A stretch of 64,000 nucleotides of DNA from Pseudomonas fluorescens (GCF_019212185.1 NZ_CP078138.1:3516501-3580500); one strand, 5' to 3'. Counted from the first letter of the stretch, positions 1-11,429 are shown. Notes: generated from the sequence alone by a model not told the origin. A program made the numbers and translations.

Positions 1-525
1 GGCCTGCGCAAGCGCCGGGGCATGACCCTGGCGCAGTTGGCGCAGCTGAGTGAATTGACTGCCGGCTACATCAGCCAGCTGGAGCGCAACCTCGCCTACC
101 CGTCGATCCCGGCGTTGTTCAACATCGCCCGCAGCCTGGGCGTGACCATCCAGTGGTTTTTCGCCAGTGAAGCCAATACCGCCCCCGAAGACGACGGCGT
201 GGTGGTGCGCAAGAACAGCCGCCTGAGCGTGCATTACGAAGACGGCATCGTCGACCAGTTGCTCACCCCGCAACCCAACCGCCAACTGGAAATGCTCCAT
301 TCACGCTTCCCGCCCGGCACCTACAGCCAGCAAAGCTACAGCCACGAAGGCGACGAAGCCGGCTACCTACTGTCCGGCACTTTCGAGTTGTGGGTCGGCG
401 AGCGGCATTTCCAGCTCAACGAGGGCGACAGCTTCAGCTTCCCCAGCCAGCAGCCGCATCGCTACGGCAATCCCGGCGAGGTCGATGCCGTGGTGATCTG
501 GGTGATTACGCCGCCGACTTTCTAA
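1..525 (+). CDS. XRE-family regulator with C-terminal cupin domain (5' end outside window)
   Basis: The reading frame is open from the first base of the window, so the true start lies upstream; about 174 residues are visible. The N-terminal part is a helix-turn-helix of the XRE/Cro type (recognition region around LAQLSELTAGYISQLER). The C-terminal half is a cupin (about residues 80-174) with metal-site-like SHEGDEAGYLLSG and a later PHRYGNP stretch. This architecture is that of PuuR-like regulators, which sense small molecules such as polyamines and repress catabolic genes. The location, close to a polyamine ligase and binding protein, fits that role, but the ligand is inferred. The gene is convergent with the AraC regulator and the two stops overlap by 4 bp. 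Confidence 0.85.
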   Translation, partial: GLRKRRGMTLAQLAQLSELTAGYISQLERNLAYPSIPALFNIARSLGVTIQWFFASEANTAPEDDGVVVRKNSRLSVHYEDGIVDQLLTPQPNRQLEMLHSRFPPGTYSQQSYSHEGDEAGYLLSGTFELWVGERHFQLNEGDSFSFPSQQPHRYGNPGEVDAVVIWVITPPTF

Positions 526-1454
526 CGCCGCCCTCGTCCCGCAACCTGCACCACCGGCGCGCGCTTGAGGGTGTCGCTGGGCAGCTCCTGGAACAAGGCG
601 CGGTAACTGCTGGAAAAGCGCCCCAAATGCCAGAACGACCAGTGCATCGCCACTTCGGCGACGGTGGTCTGCTCGGGGTCGCGGCTGAGCAAATCGCGGC
701 GCGCGCTGTTGAGGCGGCGCAGGCGCAGCCATTGGCTCGGGGCCATGCCGGTGAACGTCTTGAAGGCATGCTGCAACTGGCGCAGGGACACCCCGGCGAC
801 ATTCGCCAGTTCCAGCAGGTTGAGGTTTTCTTCCGGGGTGTCGGCCGCCCACTCGCCGACGCGCTGCATGATCACCCGCTCCCCGGCACGACGCTGCAGC
901 GCGCCCGGGTCGAGGCGCACGCAGGCGTTGTCGAGGATGAACAGACAGTCGTCCAGCAGTTGCTCGGTGAGGGCTTCGCGGCTGGGTGGATCGAGGGTCT
1001 CGGACAATCGGGTCAGGGTGCCGCTGAGCCAACGACTGAACAGCGCGTTCTGCTGGGAATTGAGCGGCGCGAGGAACAATCCCTCAAGGCGTTCGCTGGA
1101 CAACCCATGACGCTGCACGAACTCGGGACCGAACACCACGGCCACTTCCTGATAGTTCTCCGGGGTGATCCAGATGTTGCGGCTTTCACCGTTCAGCACA
1201 TACAGCGCGTTATCACTGCGATCGAAACAGAACGCCAGCGCCCCCGGCGGCGCGCTGAAATTCTGCTCGACCCGGGTGTTCATGCACTCCTCGTAGATCT
1301 CCACCCCCTGCAGGTCGAGATAGCGCACCCGGCCGGCGAAATGCCCCGGCGACATCTGCTGGTAATGCTGCACCCAGCCAGGGGTGGCACGGATCTGGTC
1401 GGCGACATCGGCGGTGTTGAAAGCCTGCACGTGCAACGGGTTTGGCGCTGTCAT
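522..1454 (-). CDS. AraC-family transcriptional regulator
   Basis: This 310-residue protein starts at MTAPNPLHV. The frame stays open further upstream, but that extension runs into the glutamine synthetase gene and adds no recognisable domain. The C-terminal 100 residues carry the two helix-turn-helices of AraC proteins (LLELANVAGVSLRQLQHAF and VAEVAMHWSFWHLGRFSSSYRALF). The N-terminal 200 residues are a ligand-sensing or dimerisation region with no catalytic motif. The length is typical for the family. It is divergent from the glutamine synthetase gene with about 160 bp between the starts, so it may control that gene. A resemblance to EutR-type regulators is possible; the inducer cannot be read from the sequence. 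Confidence 0.85.
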   Translation of the reverse strand: MTAPNPLHVQAFNTADVADQIRATPGWVQHYQQMSPGHFAGRVRYLDLQGVEIYEECMNTRVEQNFSAPPGALAFCFDRSDNALYVLNGESRNIWITPENYQEVAVVFGPEFVQRHGLSSERLEGLFLAPLNSQQNALFSRWLSGTLTRLSETLDPPSREALTEQLLDDCLFILDNACVRLDPGALQRRAGERVIMQRVGEWAADTPEENLNLLELANVAGVSLRQLQHAFKTFTGMAPSQWLRLRRLNSARRDLLSRDPEQTTVAEVAMHWSFWHLGRFSSSYRALFQELPSDTLKRAPVVQVAGRGRR

Positions 1455-1616
1455 GAGAAAGTCCGCGCACTCTTTTGGTGCGCTTTGCGGCTGCGGAAAG
1501 TGGATAGATAAGGACCATAACTGTCGCCCAAGATAGACCTCAACGCGCTTCAGGGGAAGCCTCTGTGCAAAGCCTGCCGGACCCTGGCGCGGTATAAAAC
1601 CAATAACGAGGTCTTT

Positions 1617-2975
1617 ATGAACGCCCCTTTCGATCAGCTCTCCACCTGGCTGAAAGATCACAAGATTACCGAAGTCGAATGCGTGGTCAGTGACCTGACC
1701 GGTATCGCTCGCGGCAAGATAGCGCCCACCAACAAGTTCCTGCATGAGCGAGGCATGCGCCTGCCGGAAAGTGTGCTGTTGCAAACGGTAACCGGGGATT
1801 TTGTCGACGACGACATCTACTACGACCTGCTCGACCCGGCCGACATCGACATGGTCTGCAAGCCGGTGGCGGACTCGGTGTACGTAATACCTTGGGCGAT
1901 CGAACCGACCGCCATCGTGATCCACGACACCTTCGACAAGTTCGGCAACCCGATCGAGCTGTCGCCGCGCAACGTGCTGAAGAAAGTCCTGCAGCTGTAC
2001 ACCGACAAAGGCTGGCAGCCGATTGTCGCGCCGGAAATGGAGTTCTACCTGACCCAGCGTTGCGAAGACCCGGACTTGCCGCTCAAGGCGCCGCTGGGTC
2101 GCTCGGGTCGCGCGGAAAGTGGTCGGCAGTCGTTTTCAATCGACGCTGCCAACGAATTCGATCCGCTGTTCGAAGACGTCTACGACTGGTGCGAAGCCCA
2201 GGGCCTGGACCTCGATACGCTGATCCACGAGGACGGCCCGGCGCAGATGGAAATCAACTTCCGTCACGGCGACGCCCTCGACCTCGCCGACCAAATCACC
2301 GTGTTCAAGCGCACCCTGCGCGAAGCGGCGCTCAAGCACAACGTTGCCGCGACCTTCATGGCCAAGCCGATTGGTGACGAGCCGGGCAGCGCCATGCACT
2401 TGCACCAGAGCGTGGTGGACATCGTCACCGGCAAGCCGATCTTCGCCAATGCCGACGGCAGCATGAGCGAGCTGTTCCTGCACCACATCGGCGGCCTGCA
2501 AAAATACATTCCGAAACTGCTGCCGATGTTCGCCCCTAACGTGAACTCGTTCCGCCGCTTCCTGCCGGACACCTCGGCCCCGGTCAACGTCGAATGGGGC
2601 ATGGAAAACCGCACCGTCGGCCTGCGGGTCCCGACCTCCAGCCCGGAAGCGATGCGCGTGGAAAACCGCCTGCCCGGTGCTGACGCCAACCCGTACCTGG
2701 CCATCGCCGCCAGCCTGCTCTGCGGCTACCTGGGGATGATCGAACAGATCGAACCGAGCGCGGCCGTCGAAGGCCGCGCCTACGAACGCCGCAACCTGCG
2801 CCTGCCGATCACCATCGAGGACGCCCTGGCGCATATGGAAGATTGCGCAACCATCGAGCGCTACCTGGGCAGCAAATTCGTGCGCGGCTACGTCGCCGTC
2901 AAACGCGCCGAGCATGAGAACTTCAAGCGGGTGATTAGCTCGTGGGAGCGTGAGTTCCTGATGCTCAGCGTCTAA
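1617..2975 (+). CDS. Glutamine synthetase family protein, probable gamma-glutamylpolyamine synthetase
   Basis: The 452-residue protein has an N-terminal beta-grasp region (about 15-110) and a C-terminal catalytic domain. Visible glutamine synthetase signatures are the metal-binding PEMEFYL, the ATP-site KPIGDEPGSAMHLHQS and the substrate-arginine region NRTVGLRVPTSS. It lacks the adenylylation-loop style of GlnA and is short, like PuuA/SpuI enzymes, which ligate glutamate to putrescine or other amines in the cytoplasm using ATP. The following genes (polyamine binding protein and FAD oxidoreductase) match the PuuA-PuuB route. A ribosome site GAGG lies 6 bases before ATG, and a TATAAA at 1593-1598 could be a -10 element. 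The exact amine substrate is inferred from context. Confidence 0.87.
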   Translation: MNAPFDQLSTWLKDHKITEVECVVSDLTGIARGKIAPTNKFLHERGMRLPESVLLQTVTGDFVDDDIYYDLLDPADIDMVCKPVADSVYVIPWAIEPTAIVIHDTFDKFGNPIELSPRNVLKKVLQLYTDKGWQPIVAPEMEFYLTQRCEDPDLPLKAPLGRSGRAESGRQSFSIDAANEFDPLFEDVYDWCEAQGLDLDTLIHEDGPAQMEINFRHGDALDLADQITVFKRTLREAALKHNVAATFMAKPIGDEPGSAMHLHQSVVDIVTGKPIFANADGSMSELFLHHIGGLQKYIPKLLPMFAPNVNSFRRFLPDTSAPVNVEWGMENRTVGLRVPTSSPEAMRVENRLPGADANPYLAIAASLLCGYLGMIEQIEPSAAVEGRAYERRNLRLPITIEDALAHMEDCATIERYLGSKFVRGYVAVKRAEHENFKRVISSWEREFLMLSV

Positions 2976-3000
2976 GTCCTGCAGCGGCCTTATTACCGTT

Positions 3001-3065
3001 TTCGCGAGCAGGCTCGCTCCCACAGGGCCAGATGCAAAACCTGTGGGAGCGAGCCTGCTCGCGAA
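3001..3065. repeat. REP doublet (perfect inverted repeat)
   Basis: Two 25-bp arms, 3001-3025 and 3041-3065, are perfect reverse complements around a 15-bp spacer. The arms contain the Pseudomonas REP core GCGAGCAGGCTCGC and end in the CCCACAG/CTGTGGG flank. The doublet lies between the ligase and binding-protein genes, where a hairpin could stabilise the upstream mRNA or reduce read-through. Confidence 0.93.
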
Positions 3066-3097
3066 GACGGCCGATCAAACACCAGAGATCCACCTGA

Positions 3098-5526
<2,429 letters not shown>

Positions 5527-5548
5527 TTGCAGATTCAAAGAACAACCC

Positions 5549-5573
5549 GCAGGAGCTGGCTTGCCGGCGATGG
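5549..5573. repeat. Single REP-like element
   Basis: The sequence GCAGGAGCTGGCTTGCCGGC followed by GATGG is a REP variant with an AGCTGGC/GCCGGC core. It stands alone between two convergent genes, where it could act as a bidirectional mRNA end hairpin. Confidence 0.6.
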
Positions 5574-5583
5574 TGGCATCCCG

Positions 5584-7845
5584 TCAACCACCGCTAACCG
5601 ACCACCACCCCGGCAACAGCCGCTGCACCTTCGGCTCGGCAAAACGATCATCGATCAACATCACCACGCCTTGGTCCTGCTGGGTGCGGATCACCCGCCC
5701 GGCGGCCTGCACCACTTTCTGCAGGCCCGGGTAGAGGTAGGTGTAGTCATAGCCAGCACCAAACATCGTCGCCATGCGCTGCTTGAGCTGTTCGTTGACC
5801 GGGTTCAGTTGCGCCAGCCCGAGGGTCGCAATAAACGCACCAATCAGCCGCGCCCCAGGCAAATCGATACCCTCGCCAAACGCCCCGCCGAGCACGGCAA
5901 AACCGATGCCCTGACTGGACTCGGTGAATTGATCGAGAAACACCTGGCGACTGCCTTCATCCATACCCCGCGACTGCGACCACTGGCGGATGTGCGGATA
6001 ACGCTGGGCGAACAACTGCGCCACTTGCTGCAGGTAATCGAAGCTGCTGAAGAACGCCAGGTAGTTGCCCGCACGTTCCTCGAACTGCCGCGCCATCAAT
6101 TCGACAATTGGTTCCAGCGAGGCTTGGCGATGGACGAAGCGCGTGGAGATCTGACTGACCACCTGGACCTGCAGTTGCTCGGCACGAAACGGCGACTCGA
6201 CGTCAATCCATACCGTTTCCGCCGGCAGCCCCAGCAGGTCGGCGTAGTAGCGCTGCGGATTGAGGGTCGCGGAAAACATCACCACGCTGCGCGCTGCCGT
6301 CAGCCGTGGGCGGATGAAGCCGGCCGGGATCACATTACGCAGGCACAGCTGCGACAGGCTGCGACCGGCCTTTAGCTCGCGCTTGCTGATATCGAACAGA
6401 AACTGCTGGTCGAACAACTCGGCGACCCGGCTGAACTGCAGCGCATCGAAGTAGAAGCGCTGCACTTCGCCGTCCAGGCCCTGGGGGTGGTCGTTGAGGT
6501 AATCACCGATGGCTGCGGTGCACAGCGACAGGGCCTGCAGCAGCTTGTCCGGTAATTTGGCGTAGGCCTGATACGCCGCAACCTGCTCCTTGTGCACGGC
6601 ATTCCATTCGCGATTGAGCCGTTGCAGGCTCTTTTTCAACGCTTCGGGAGCGAGCTTGCGCATGCCATTGAAACTGCCTTGATCGAGGCTCGCGCTGTAC
6701 ATCTGCCGCCCGCGCTCCACCAGGTTGTGGGCTTCATCCACCAGCACCGCGACCTTCCACTGGTTGGCCTGGCCGAGGCCGAACAGCAGCGCACTGAAAT
6801 CGAAGTAATAGTTGTAGTCGGCGACCACCAGGTCGGCCCAGCGGGCCATTTCCTGGCTCAGGTAATACGGACAGACCTGATGCGCCAGGGCGATCTCGCG
6901 CAGCGCCGCCTGATTCAGCAGCGTGACCTGGCTGGCGGCTTGGCGGGCGGCGGGCAAGCGGTCGTAGAAGCCCTTGGCCAATGGACAGGATTCGCCGTGA
7001 CAGGCCTTGTCCAGGTGCTCGCAGCTTTTGTCCCGGGCAACCATTTCCAGCACCCGCAACGGTAGCGTCTCGGCGCTGTCGATCAGCACCTGGGCGGCGT
7101 CCAGGGCCAATTTGCGCCCCGGGGTCTTGGCCGTGAGAAACCACAGCTTGTCCAGTTGCTGCGGCGCCAGGGCCTTGAGCATTGGAAACAGGGTACCGAG
7201 GGTTTTGCCGATGCCGGTGGTGGCCTGGGCCATCAGGCAGCGCCCGGTGCTGACCGCCTTGAATACCGATTCCGCCAGGTGACGCTGACCGCGCCGGAAG
7301 TCCGGGTGCGGAAAGCGCAAGCCCTGCGCCGCCTGGTCGCGCGCCGTACGGTGGGCCATTTCCTGCGTAGCCCAGCTCAGGAACAGCTCACATTGTTGCT
7401 GGAAAAATGCCTGCAGGTCGGCGGCGCTCCAGGTCTCGACCAGGCTGGTTTCCTTTTCACTGACGATGTCGAAGTACACCAACGCCAGATTGACCGCCGG
7501 TAACTGCAGGGTCTGGCACAGCAGAGCACCGTAAATCTTCGCCTGGGCCCAGTGCAGGTGGCGGTGGTTGGCCGGCATGCGCTGCAGGTCGCCACGGTAG
7601 GTCTTGATTTCCTCCAGGCGATTTTGCTCAGGGTCGTAGCCATCCGCCCTGCCCTTGACCGTCAGCTCGCGGTACTCACCCTGCAAGGGCATTTCGCTCT
7701 GATAACTGGCGCTGCGCCGCGAGGCCACCGTGCGATGCCCGGCGATGCCCTCCAGGGCGGTGGGCGACGGGGTGAAGCGCAGGTCGAGGTCGCCGGCCTT
7801 GGCGGTGAACTCGCAGAGCGCCCGCACGGCGATGCGGTACGTCAC
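5584..7845 (-). CDS. Rad3/XPD-type Fe-S DNA helicase fused to an N-terminal Cas4/RecB-like nuclease domain
   Basis: A GTG start is chosen because it gives a GTGA overlap with the upstream FAN1-type gene, giving 753 residues. The longer in-frame extension is low complexity and antisense-like. Residues about 60-110 show a RecB-family nuclease signature: D68 (GRADGYD), E79-I-K81 (LEEIKTY) and Q101-x3-Y105 (QAKIY). The helicase follows: Walker A ATTGIGKT at 208-215, DEAH in VLVDEAHNLVERG, and motif VI near VVQAAGRVIRTQQD. Four cysteines (DKSCEHLDKACHGESCP, then HQVCPYYL) lie between Walker A and DEAH, where XPD/DinG/FANCJ helicases hold a 4Fe-4S cluster. It should unwind DNA 5' to 3' and may cut single-stranded flaps. 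The family is clear; the nuclease activity is inferred from residues. Confidence 0.88.
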   Translation of the reverse strand: MTYRIAVRALCEFTAKAGDLDLRFTPSPTALEGIAGHRTVASRRSASYQSEMPLQGEYRELTVKGRADGYDPEQNRLEEIKTYRGDLQRMPANHRHLHWAQAKIYGALLCQTLQLPAVNLALVYFDIVSEKETSLVETWSAADLQAFFQQQCELFLSWATQEMAHRTARDQAAQGLRFPHPDFRRGQRHLAESVFKAVSTGRCLMAQATTGIGKTLGTLFPMLKALAPQQLDKLWFLTAKTPGRKLALDAAQVLIDSAETLPLRVLEMVARDKSCEHLDKACHGESCPLAKGFYDRLPAARQAASQVTLLNQAALREIALAHQVCPYYLSQEMARWADLVVADYNYYFDFSALLFGLGQANQWKVAVLVDEAHNLVERGRQMYSASLDQGSFNGMRKLAPEALKKSLQRLNREWNAVHKEQVAAYQAYAKLPDKLLQALSLCTAAIGDYLNDHPQGLDGEVQRFYFDALQFSRVAELFDQQFLFDISKRELKAGRSLSQLCLRNVIPAGFIRPRLTAARSVVMFSATLNPQRYYADLLGLPAETVWIDVESPFRAEQLQVQVVSQISTRFVHRQASLEPIVELMARQFEERAGNYLAFFSSFDYLQQVAQLFAQRYPHIRQWSQSRGMDEGSRQVFLDQFTESSQGIGFAVLGGAFGEGIDLPGARLIGAFIATLGLAQLNPVNEQLKQRMATMFGAGYDYTYLYPGLQKVVQAAGRVIRTQQDQGVVMLIDDRFAEPKVQRLLPGWWSVSGG

Positions 7846-9536
7846 GCGGCGAGTTCCGCCCACTGCACGTAGCACACGGCAATCGGCATCTGATGCTCCT
7901 GGCAGAACTCCAGCCAGCGCAGTTGGTTGTCCTGCAGCCGGTCGCCAGGACCTTTGACCTCGATCATCCGGTAGCGGCGTTGCTCGGGCCAGAACTGGAT
8001 CAGGTCGGGCATTCCGGCGCGATTGGCCTTGATGTCCAGCAGCAGACGCTCGAACCAGTGTTTGAGGTGTTCGGCGGGCAGGCAAAGCATCGCCTGCTCC
8101 AGCAGTTCTTCGGTCAATACGCCCCAGAACACGAAAGGCGATTGCACCCCGGCTTTTTCACGAAAGCGCTGGCGCAGGGTGTCGCGGTAGCGGCCATCGT
8201 CCAGCTCCGCCAGGCACGCCTGGAACAGCTCGCTGCGGCGGGTTTGGAAATCTTCGCTCAACAGATCCACCGGACCGCGCTGGAACGGGTGGAAAAAGGC
8301 CCCGGGCAACGGGGCGAAGATCGCCGGCCAGCACAACAGGCCGAACAGCGAGTTGATCAGGCTGTTCTCGACGTAGTGCACCGGGGCATCCGGCTGATGA
8401 AGGTGCGCCTGCACATGAAACTCCACCGACAGCGCCGGATCGGCCCGCAGCAGCTCGAGATCCAGGCGTTCCATTTGCCGGGCCTTGGGCCGTGGTGTGG
8501 GCGGTCCGCCGAGCTTGCGCCGCAAGCGCGGCAACACGCGCGCCAGCTGCTGCAGCTCGGCGGCGCTCTGCGGAGCACGTTCGGCCTCGGTGGCCAGCTC
8601 CAGCGCCAATTCGTATTCGGCGCAACGCTCCAGCACCCGGATCAACCTCCCCCGCGCGCCGGGGTAACCACTCTGGCGATAGAGGCCCAGCGCCCCAGGC
8701 CAATCGGCCACCCGCTCACAATGCTGGCCCAGCTGGAACAGCAGTTTGCCGCGACGCCGCTCCAGCCAGGGGTTGGCGGTGTCCAGCGCAATAATCTGCG
8801 CCACCACCTCTTCCAGCGCCTCGCCGGCCTCGAAAGCCTGCTGGCATTGATGCAGATAGAGGAACGCGTCGACGTCATCGCGACTGCGCAAGCCCCGGGA
8901 CTCGCTGCAGATCTCGACCTTTTCGTAGGTGAAGATACCGAGGTCGGCCAGCACGAACTCCGACCAATCCTGGTAGAGGTTGCCGAAGAACATCAGCCGC
9001 AGGCGATCGCACAGCGCCATGATGGTCAGGCTGAACAAGCGATCGTCCAGTTCCGGGTACCAGGCTTTCAGCGCCTGCGGCGGATCCAGGCGCAAACGCA
9101 GCGCTTCCAACCATTGGCTTTTCTTCGCCTTGGGTTGCTCGATGGCCGTGCCGAAGCAAGCGAGAATTTCCGCCTTCAACAGCACTTCGAACACCTGATC
9201 GAGGCTCAATAGCGCCTGTTCGTCGACCCAGCCCAGCGCCATCAAGGGTTCGACTGCCAATGCTGGATCGCCGATTTCCGTGTACTGCAGCTTGCCCAGG
9301 CGAAAATGCTCGCCCTTGCGCATGACCATCCGCACCAGCAGCGCCTGGGAGGCGCGTGGCAACTCGGCAAAACTGTCGATGAAGGCTTGTTCCTGCGGGC
9401 TCAGCACGTCGGCATAGCGCTGCTCCAGCCAGGCAAGCACCTGCCGGAAGTTATTCAGGTAGTAGAACGGATCTTCGAGCGGATTGGCGGTCACAAGTAG
9501 AAAGGGCCATGGCGAAAATGGATACTGGTTATGCAT
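7842..9536 (-). CDS. FAN1-type structure-specific nuclease (VRR-NUC domain)
   Basis: The 564-residue protein ends in a VRR-NUC domain with the PD-(D/E)XK residues P510-D511 (AGMPDLIQF), E526 and K528 (MIEVKGPGD), followed by a conserved QLRWLEF helix. The preceding region is helical and repeat-like, as in FAN1 proteins (SAP-like and TPR-like segments in homologues). FAN1 cuts 5' flap DNA and unhooks interstrand cross-links; a Pseudomonas aeruginosa homologue has been structurally characterised. The gene is first in a two-gene operon with the Fe-S helicase, whose GTG start overlaps this stop. A GTG at 9494 is an alternative start; neither start has a strong ribosome site. Function is well supported by motifs, the in vivo role less so. 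Confidence 0.9.
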   Translation of the reverse strand: MHNQYPFSPWPFLLVTANPLEDPFYYLNNFRQVLAWLEQRYADVLSPQEQAFIDSFAELPRASQALLVRMVMRKGEHFRLGKLQYTEIGDPALAVEPLMALGWVDEQALLSLDQVFEVLLKAEILACFGTAIEQPKAKKSQWLEALRLRLDPPQALKAWYPELDDRLFSLTIMALCDRLRLMFFGNLYQDWSEFVLADLGIFTYEKVEICSESRGLRSRDDVDAFLYLHQCQQAFEAGEALEEVVAQIIALDTANPWLERRRGKLLFQLGQHCERVADWPGALGLYRQSGYPGARGRLIRVLERCAEYELALELATEAERAPQSAAELQQLARVLPRLRRKLGGPPTPRPKARQMERLDLELLRADPALSVEFHVQAHLHQPDAPVHYVENSLINSLFGLLCWPAIFAPLPGAFFHPFQRGPVDLLSEDFQTRRSELFQACLAELDDGRYRDTLRQRFREKAGVQSPFVFWGVLTEELLEQAMLCLPAEHLKHWFERLLLDIKANRAGMPDLIQFWPEQRRYRMIEVKGPGDRLQDNQLRWLEFCQEHQMPIAVCYVQWAELAA

Positions 9537-9679
9537 ACAGATATCAGTTTTGCCACGGCGCTGGCAACCGTAAAGGGATCAATGGCGGTTTCACCTGCAT
9601 TTTCAGGGGCTAAGCGAACTTTTCTGGATAACGCAGGACCAACCCGTCAGAAACTTTTCAGGCAACGAGAGATGACGAC

Positions 9680-9904
9680 ATGACCATCCGCACACTCAGC
9701 ATGCCCCTGGCCATCACCGCCCTGCTGGCGCTGGCAGGTTGCTCGACACCCACGGTGGTGACCCTGCAGAACGGCACCCAATACCTCACCGAGGACATGC
9801 CCAAGACCAGCGACGATACGGGCTTCGTCGAGTTCCGGGACATATCCGGGGCGAAGGTCAAGGTCAAGGCGGATGATGTCGCCACCGTCCGCAAGGAGGA
9901 CTGA
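9680..9904 (+). CDS. YgdI/YgdR-like small lipoprotein (DUF903)
   Basis: This 74-residue protein has a lipoprotein signal peptide with lipobox LAGC, so it is expected to be lipid-anchored after cleavage before the cysteine at residue 21. The mature part (about 54 residues) shows the YgdI/YgdR pattern: VTLQNGTQYLTEDMP and GFVEFRDISGAKVKV, an SH3-like small beta fold. Function in the family is unknown. An AGAGATGACGAC stretch precedes the ATG. It is convergent with the binding-protein gene, with only 7 bp between stops. Confidence 0.9.
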   Translation: MTIRTLSMPLAITALLALAGCSTPTVVTLQNGTQYLTEDMPKTSDDTGFVEFRDISGAKVKVKADDVATVRKED

Positions 9905-9911
9905 TCCTGAC

Positions 9912-11006
9912 TTAGCTGCCGGTACGGATCTTGTTCCACAAGCGCGTCCGAATCCGGTCGATATTCAGCGGCATGGCCTCCAGGGCAAACAACTTGCCCA
10001 TCATCTCCGGGCTTGGGTAGACCTTGGTGTCATGCTTGATCGCCGGATCGACCAGGCTGTCAGCGGCCTGATTGCCATTGGCGTAGTGCACGTGATTGCT
10101 GATGCTGGCCATCACGTCCGGGCGCAATAGGTAGTTCATGAAGGCGTAACCGGCCTTCTCGTCAGGCGCGTCTGCCGGCATTGCCACCATGTCGAACCAG
10201 ATCGCCGCGCCTTCCTTGGGAATGGCGTAGCCGATGTCGACGCCGTTGTTGGCCTCTTTGGCGCGGCTTTCGGCTTGCAGGATGTCACCGGAGAAACCTA
10301 CAGCGACGCAGATATCGCCATTGGCCAAGTCGCTGGTGTACTTGGATGAATGGAAATAGCTGACATACGGCCGCACCTTCATCAGCAAGGCTTCGGCTTT
10401 CTTGTAGTCCGCCGGGTCCTTGCTGTGATGCGGCAGCCCCAGGTAATTCAACGCTGCCGGTAACAGCTCAGGACCGTTGTCGAGAATCGCCACCCCGCAT
10501 TTCTGCAACTTCTGCATATTCTCCGGCTTGAAGATCAGGTCCCAGGAGTCCACGGGCGCATTGTCCCCCAGTACCGCTTTGACCTTGGCCACGTTGTAGC
10601 CAATCCCGGTGCTGCCCCACAGGTACGGGAAGCCATGTTCGTTGCCCGGGTCGTTGTTTTGCAGGGCCTTGAGCAGCACCGGGTTTAGGTTCTGCCAATT
10701 CGGCAACTGGCTCTTGTCGAGTTTCTTCAATGCCCCGCCGGCAATCTGCCGCGCCATGAAGTGGTTGGAGGGAAACACCACGTCATAGCCCGACTTACCT
10801 GTCATGAGCTTGCCATCCAGGGTTTCGTTGCTGTCGTAGACGTCGTAGCTGAAACCGACTCCGGTTTCTTTCTGGAAGTTTTTCATCGTGTCTGGCGCGA
10901 TGTAGTCCGACCAGTTGTAGACCTTCACGGTCTCGGCCGCCTGGCTGAAAGTGGCGGCCAGGGTCAAGGGCGCAAGGAACAAGGCTGCGTAGGGCAAGCG
11001 GATCAT
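9912..11006 (-). CDS. Polyamine ABC transporter periplasmic binding protein, second paralogue (PotF/SpuD-like)
   Basis: The 364-residue protein has a signal peptide (ending near FSQAAE) and the same family marks as the protein at 3128-4216: TVKVYNWSDYIAPDT, VVFPSNHFMARQ and PYLWGSTGIGYN. The two differ clearly in the N-terminal half, so ligand preference may differ. It is the last gene of a probable minus-strand operon after an AraC/NTF2 regulator, a FAD oxidoreductase and a cupin, with a 52-bp gap to the cupin gene. No permease or ATPase gene is nearby, so it must use a transporter encoded elsewhere. Polyamine or a related amine is the likely ligand; this is inferred from family. Confidence 0.9.
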   Translation of the reverse strand: MIRLPYAALFLAPLTLAATFSQAAETVKVYNWSDYIAPDTMKNFQKETGVGFSYDVYDSNETLDGKLMTGKSGYDVVFPSNHFMARQIAGGALKKLDKSQLPNWQNLNPVLLKALQNNDPGNEHGFPYLWGSTGIGYNVAKVKAVLGDNAPVDSWDLIFKPENMQKLQKCGVAILDNGPELLPAALNYLGLPHHSKDPADYKKAEALLMKVRPYVSYFHSSKYTSDLANGDICVAVGFSGDILQAESRAKEANNGVDIGYAIPKEGAAIWFDMVAMPADAPDEKAGYAFMNYLLRPDVMASISNHVHYANGNQAADSLVDPAIKHDTKVYPSPEMMGKLFALEAMPLNIDRIRTRLWNKIRTGS

Positions 11007-11058
11007 GATTCGAGTCCTGTATGGCGTTGTTATTGGCAGGTTTCGGGTGATCAGAGGA

Positions 11059-11400
11059 TCAGAAAATCAAGACGTAGGTCTTGCGCACGGTTTCCTGGAT
11101 GTCCCAGATACCGGTGCTGTTGGCGGGCAACATCAGTGCATCGCCCGCTTCTATATGCAGGGTTTCGCCGTTATCCGGGGTGAAGGTGCAGCGACCCTGG
11201 ATGAAATGGCAAAACTCCTGGGCGACGATCTGCCGCCGCCAACGGCCCGGGGTGCACTCCCAGATGCCGGTTTCGACGCCATCGCTGCGTTCGACACTGG
11301 TGCTCGAGGTCATGGCGACCGGCTCGCCCAGCGGCACGGCAACCGGCGCCGATTCATCCAGGCTAACGTGGGAGGTGTTCTTGAACTGGGTAATACTCAT
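11059..11400 (-). CDS. Small cupin-domain protein (DUF861-like)
   Basis: The start at MSITQFKNTS gives 113 residues; the frame is open further upstream but that part overlaps the oxidoreductase gene. It is a single cupin: the first motif lies around EFCHFIQGRCTFTPDNGE and the second around GDALMLPANSTGIWDI. The signature W(E)CTPGRWRR and EFCHFIQG resembles the ureidoglycine/ethanolamine-type cupin family found beside amine oxidoreductases. It sits between the oxidoreductase (29-bp gap) and the binding protein, so it is co-transcribed. A role in binding or processing the amine-derived product is plausible but not shown. Confidence 0.8.
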   Translation of the reverse strand: MSITQFKNTSHVSLDESAPVAVPLGEPVAMTSSTSVERSDGVETGIWECTPGRWRRQIVAQEFCHFIQGRCTFTPDNGETLHIEAGDALMLPANSTGIWDIQETVRKTYVLIF

Positions 11401-11429
11401 GCTGATACCTGTCGGTGATTTGAACGCGT

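Noticed and set aside
1455..1616. Sigma-54 promoter before the glutamine-synthetase-like gene
   Set aside because: No GG-N10-GC element with the expected flanks; only a possible TATAAA at 1593-1598 was seen.
3001..3065. Short ORFs translating REP arms (MGASLLAKT...)
   Set aside because: They are translations of the repeat itself; similar peptides occur at each REP pair.
7846..8085. Longer N-terminus of the Fe-S helicase (ORF begins at 8085)
   Set aside because: The extra 80 codons lie within the FAN1-type gene and are low complexity; GTG at 7845 with GTGA overlap fits operon structure.
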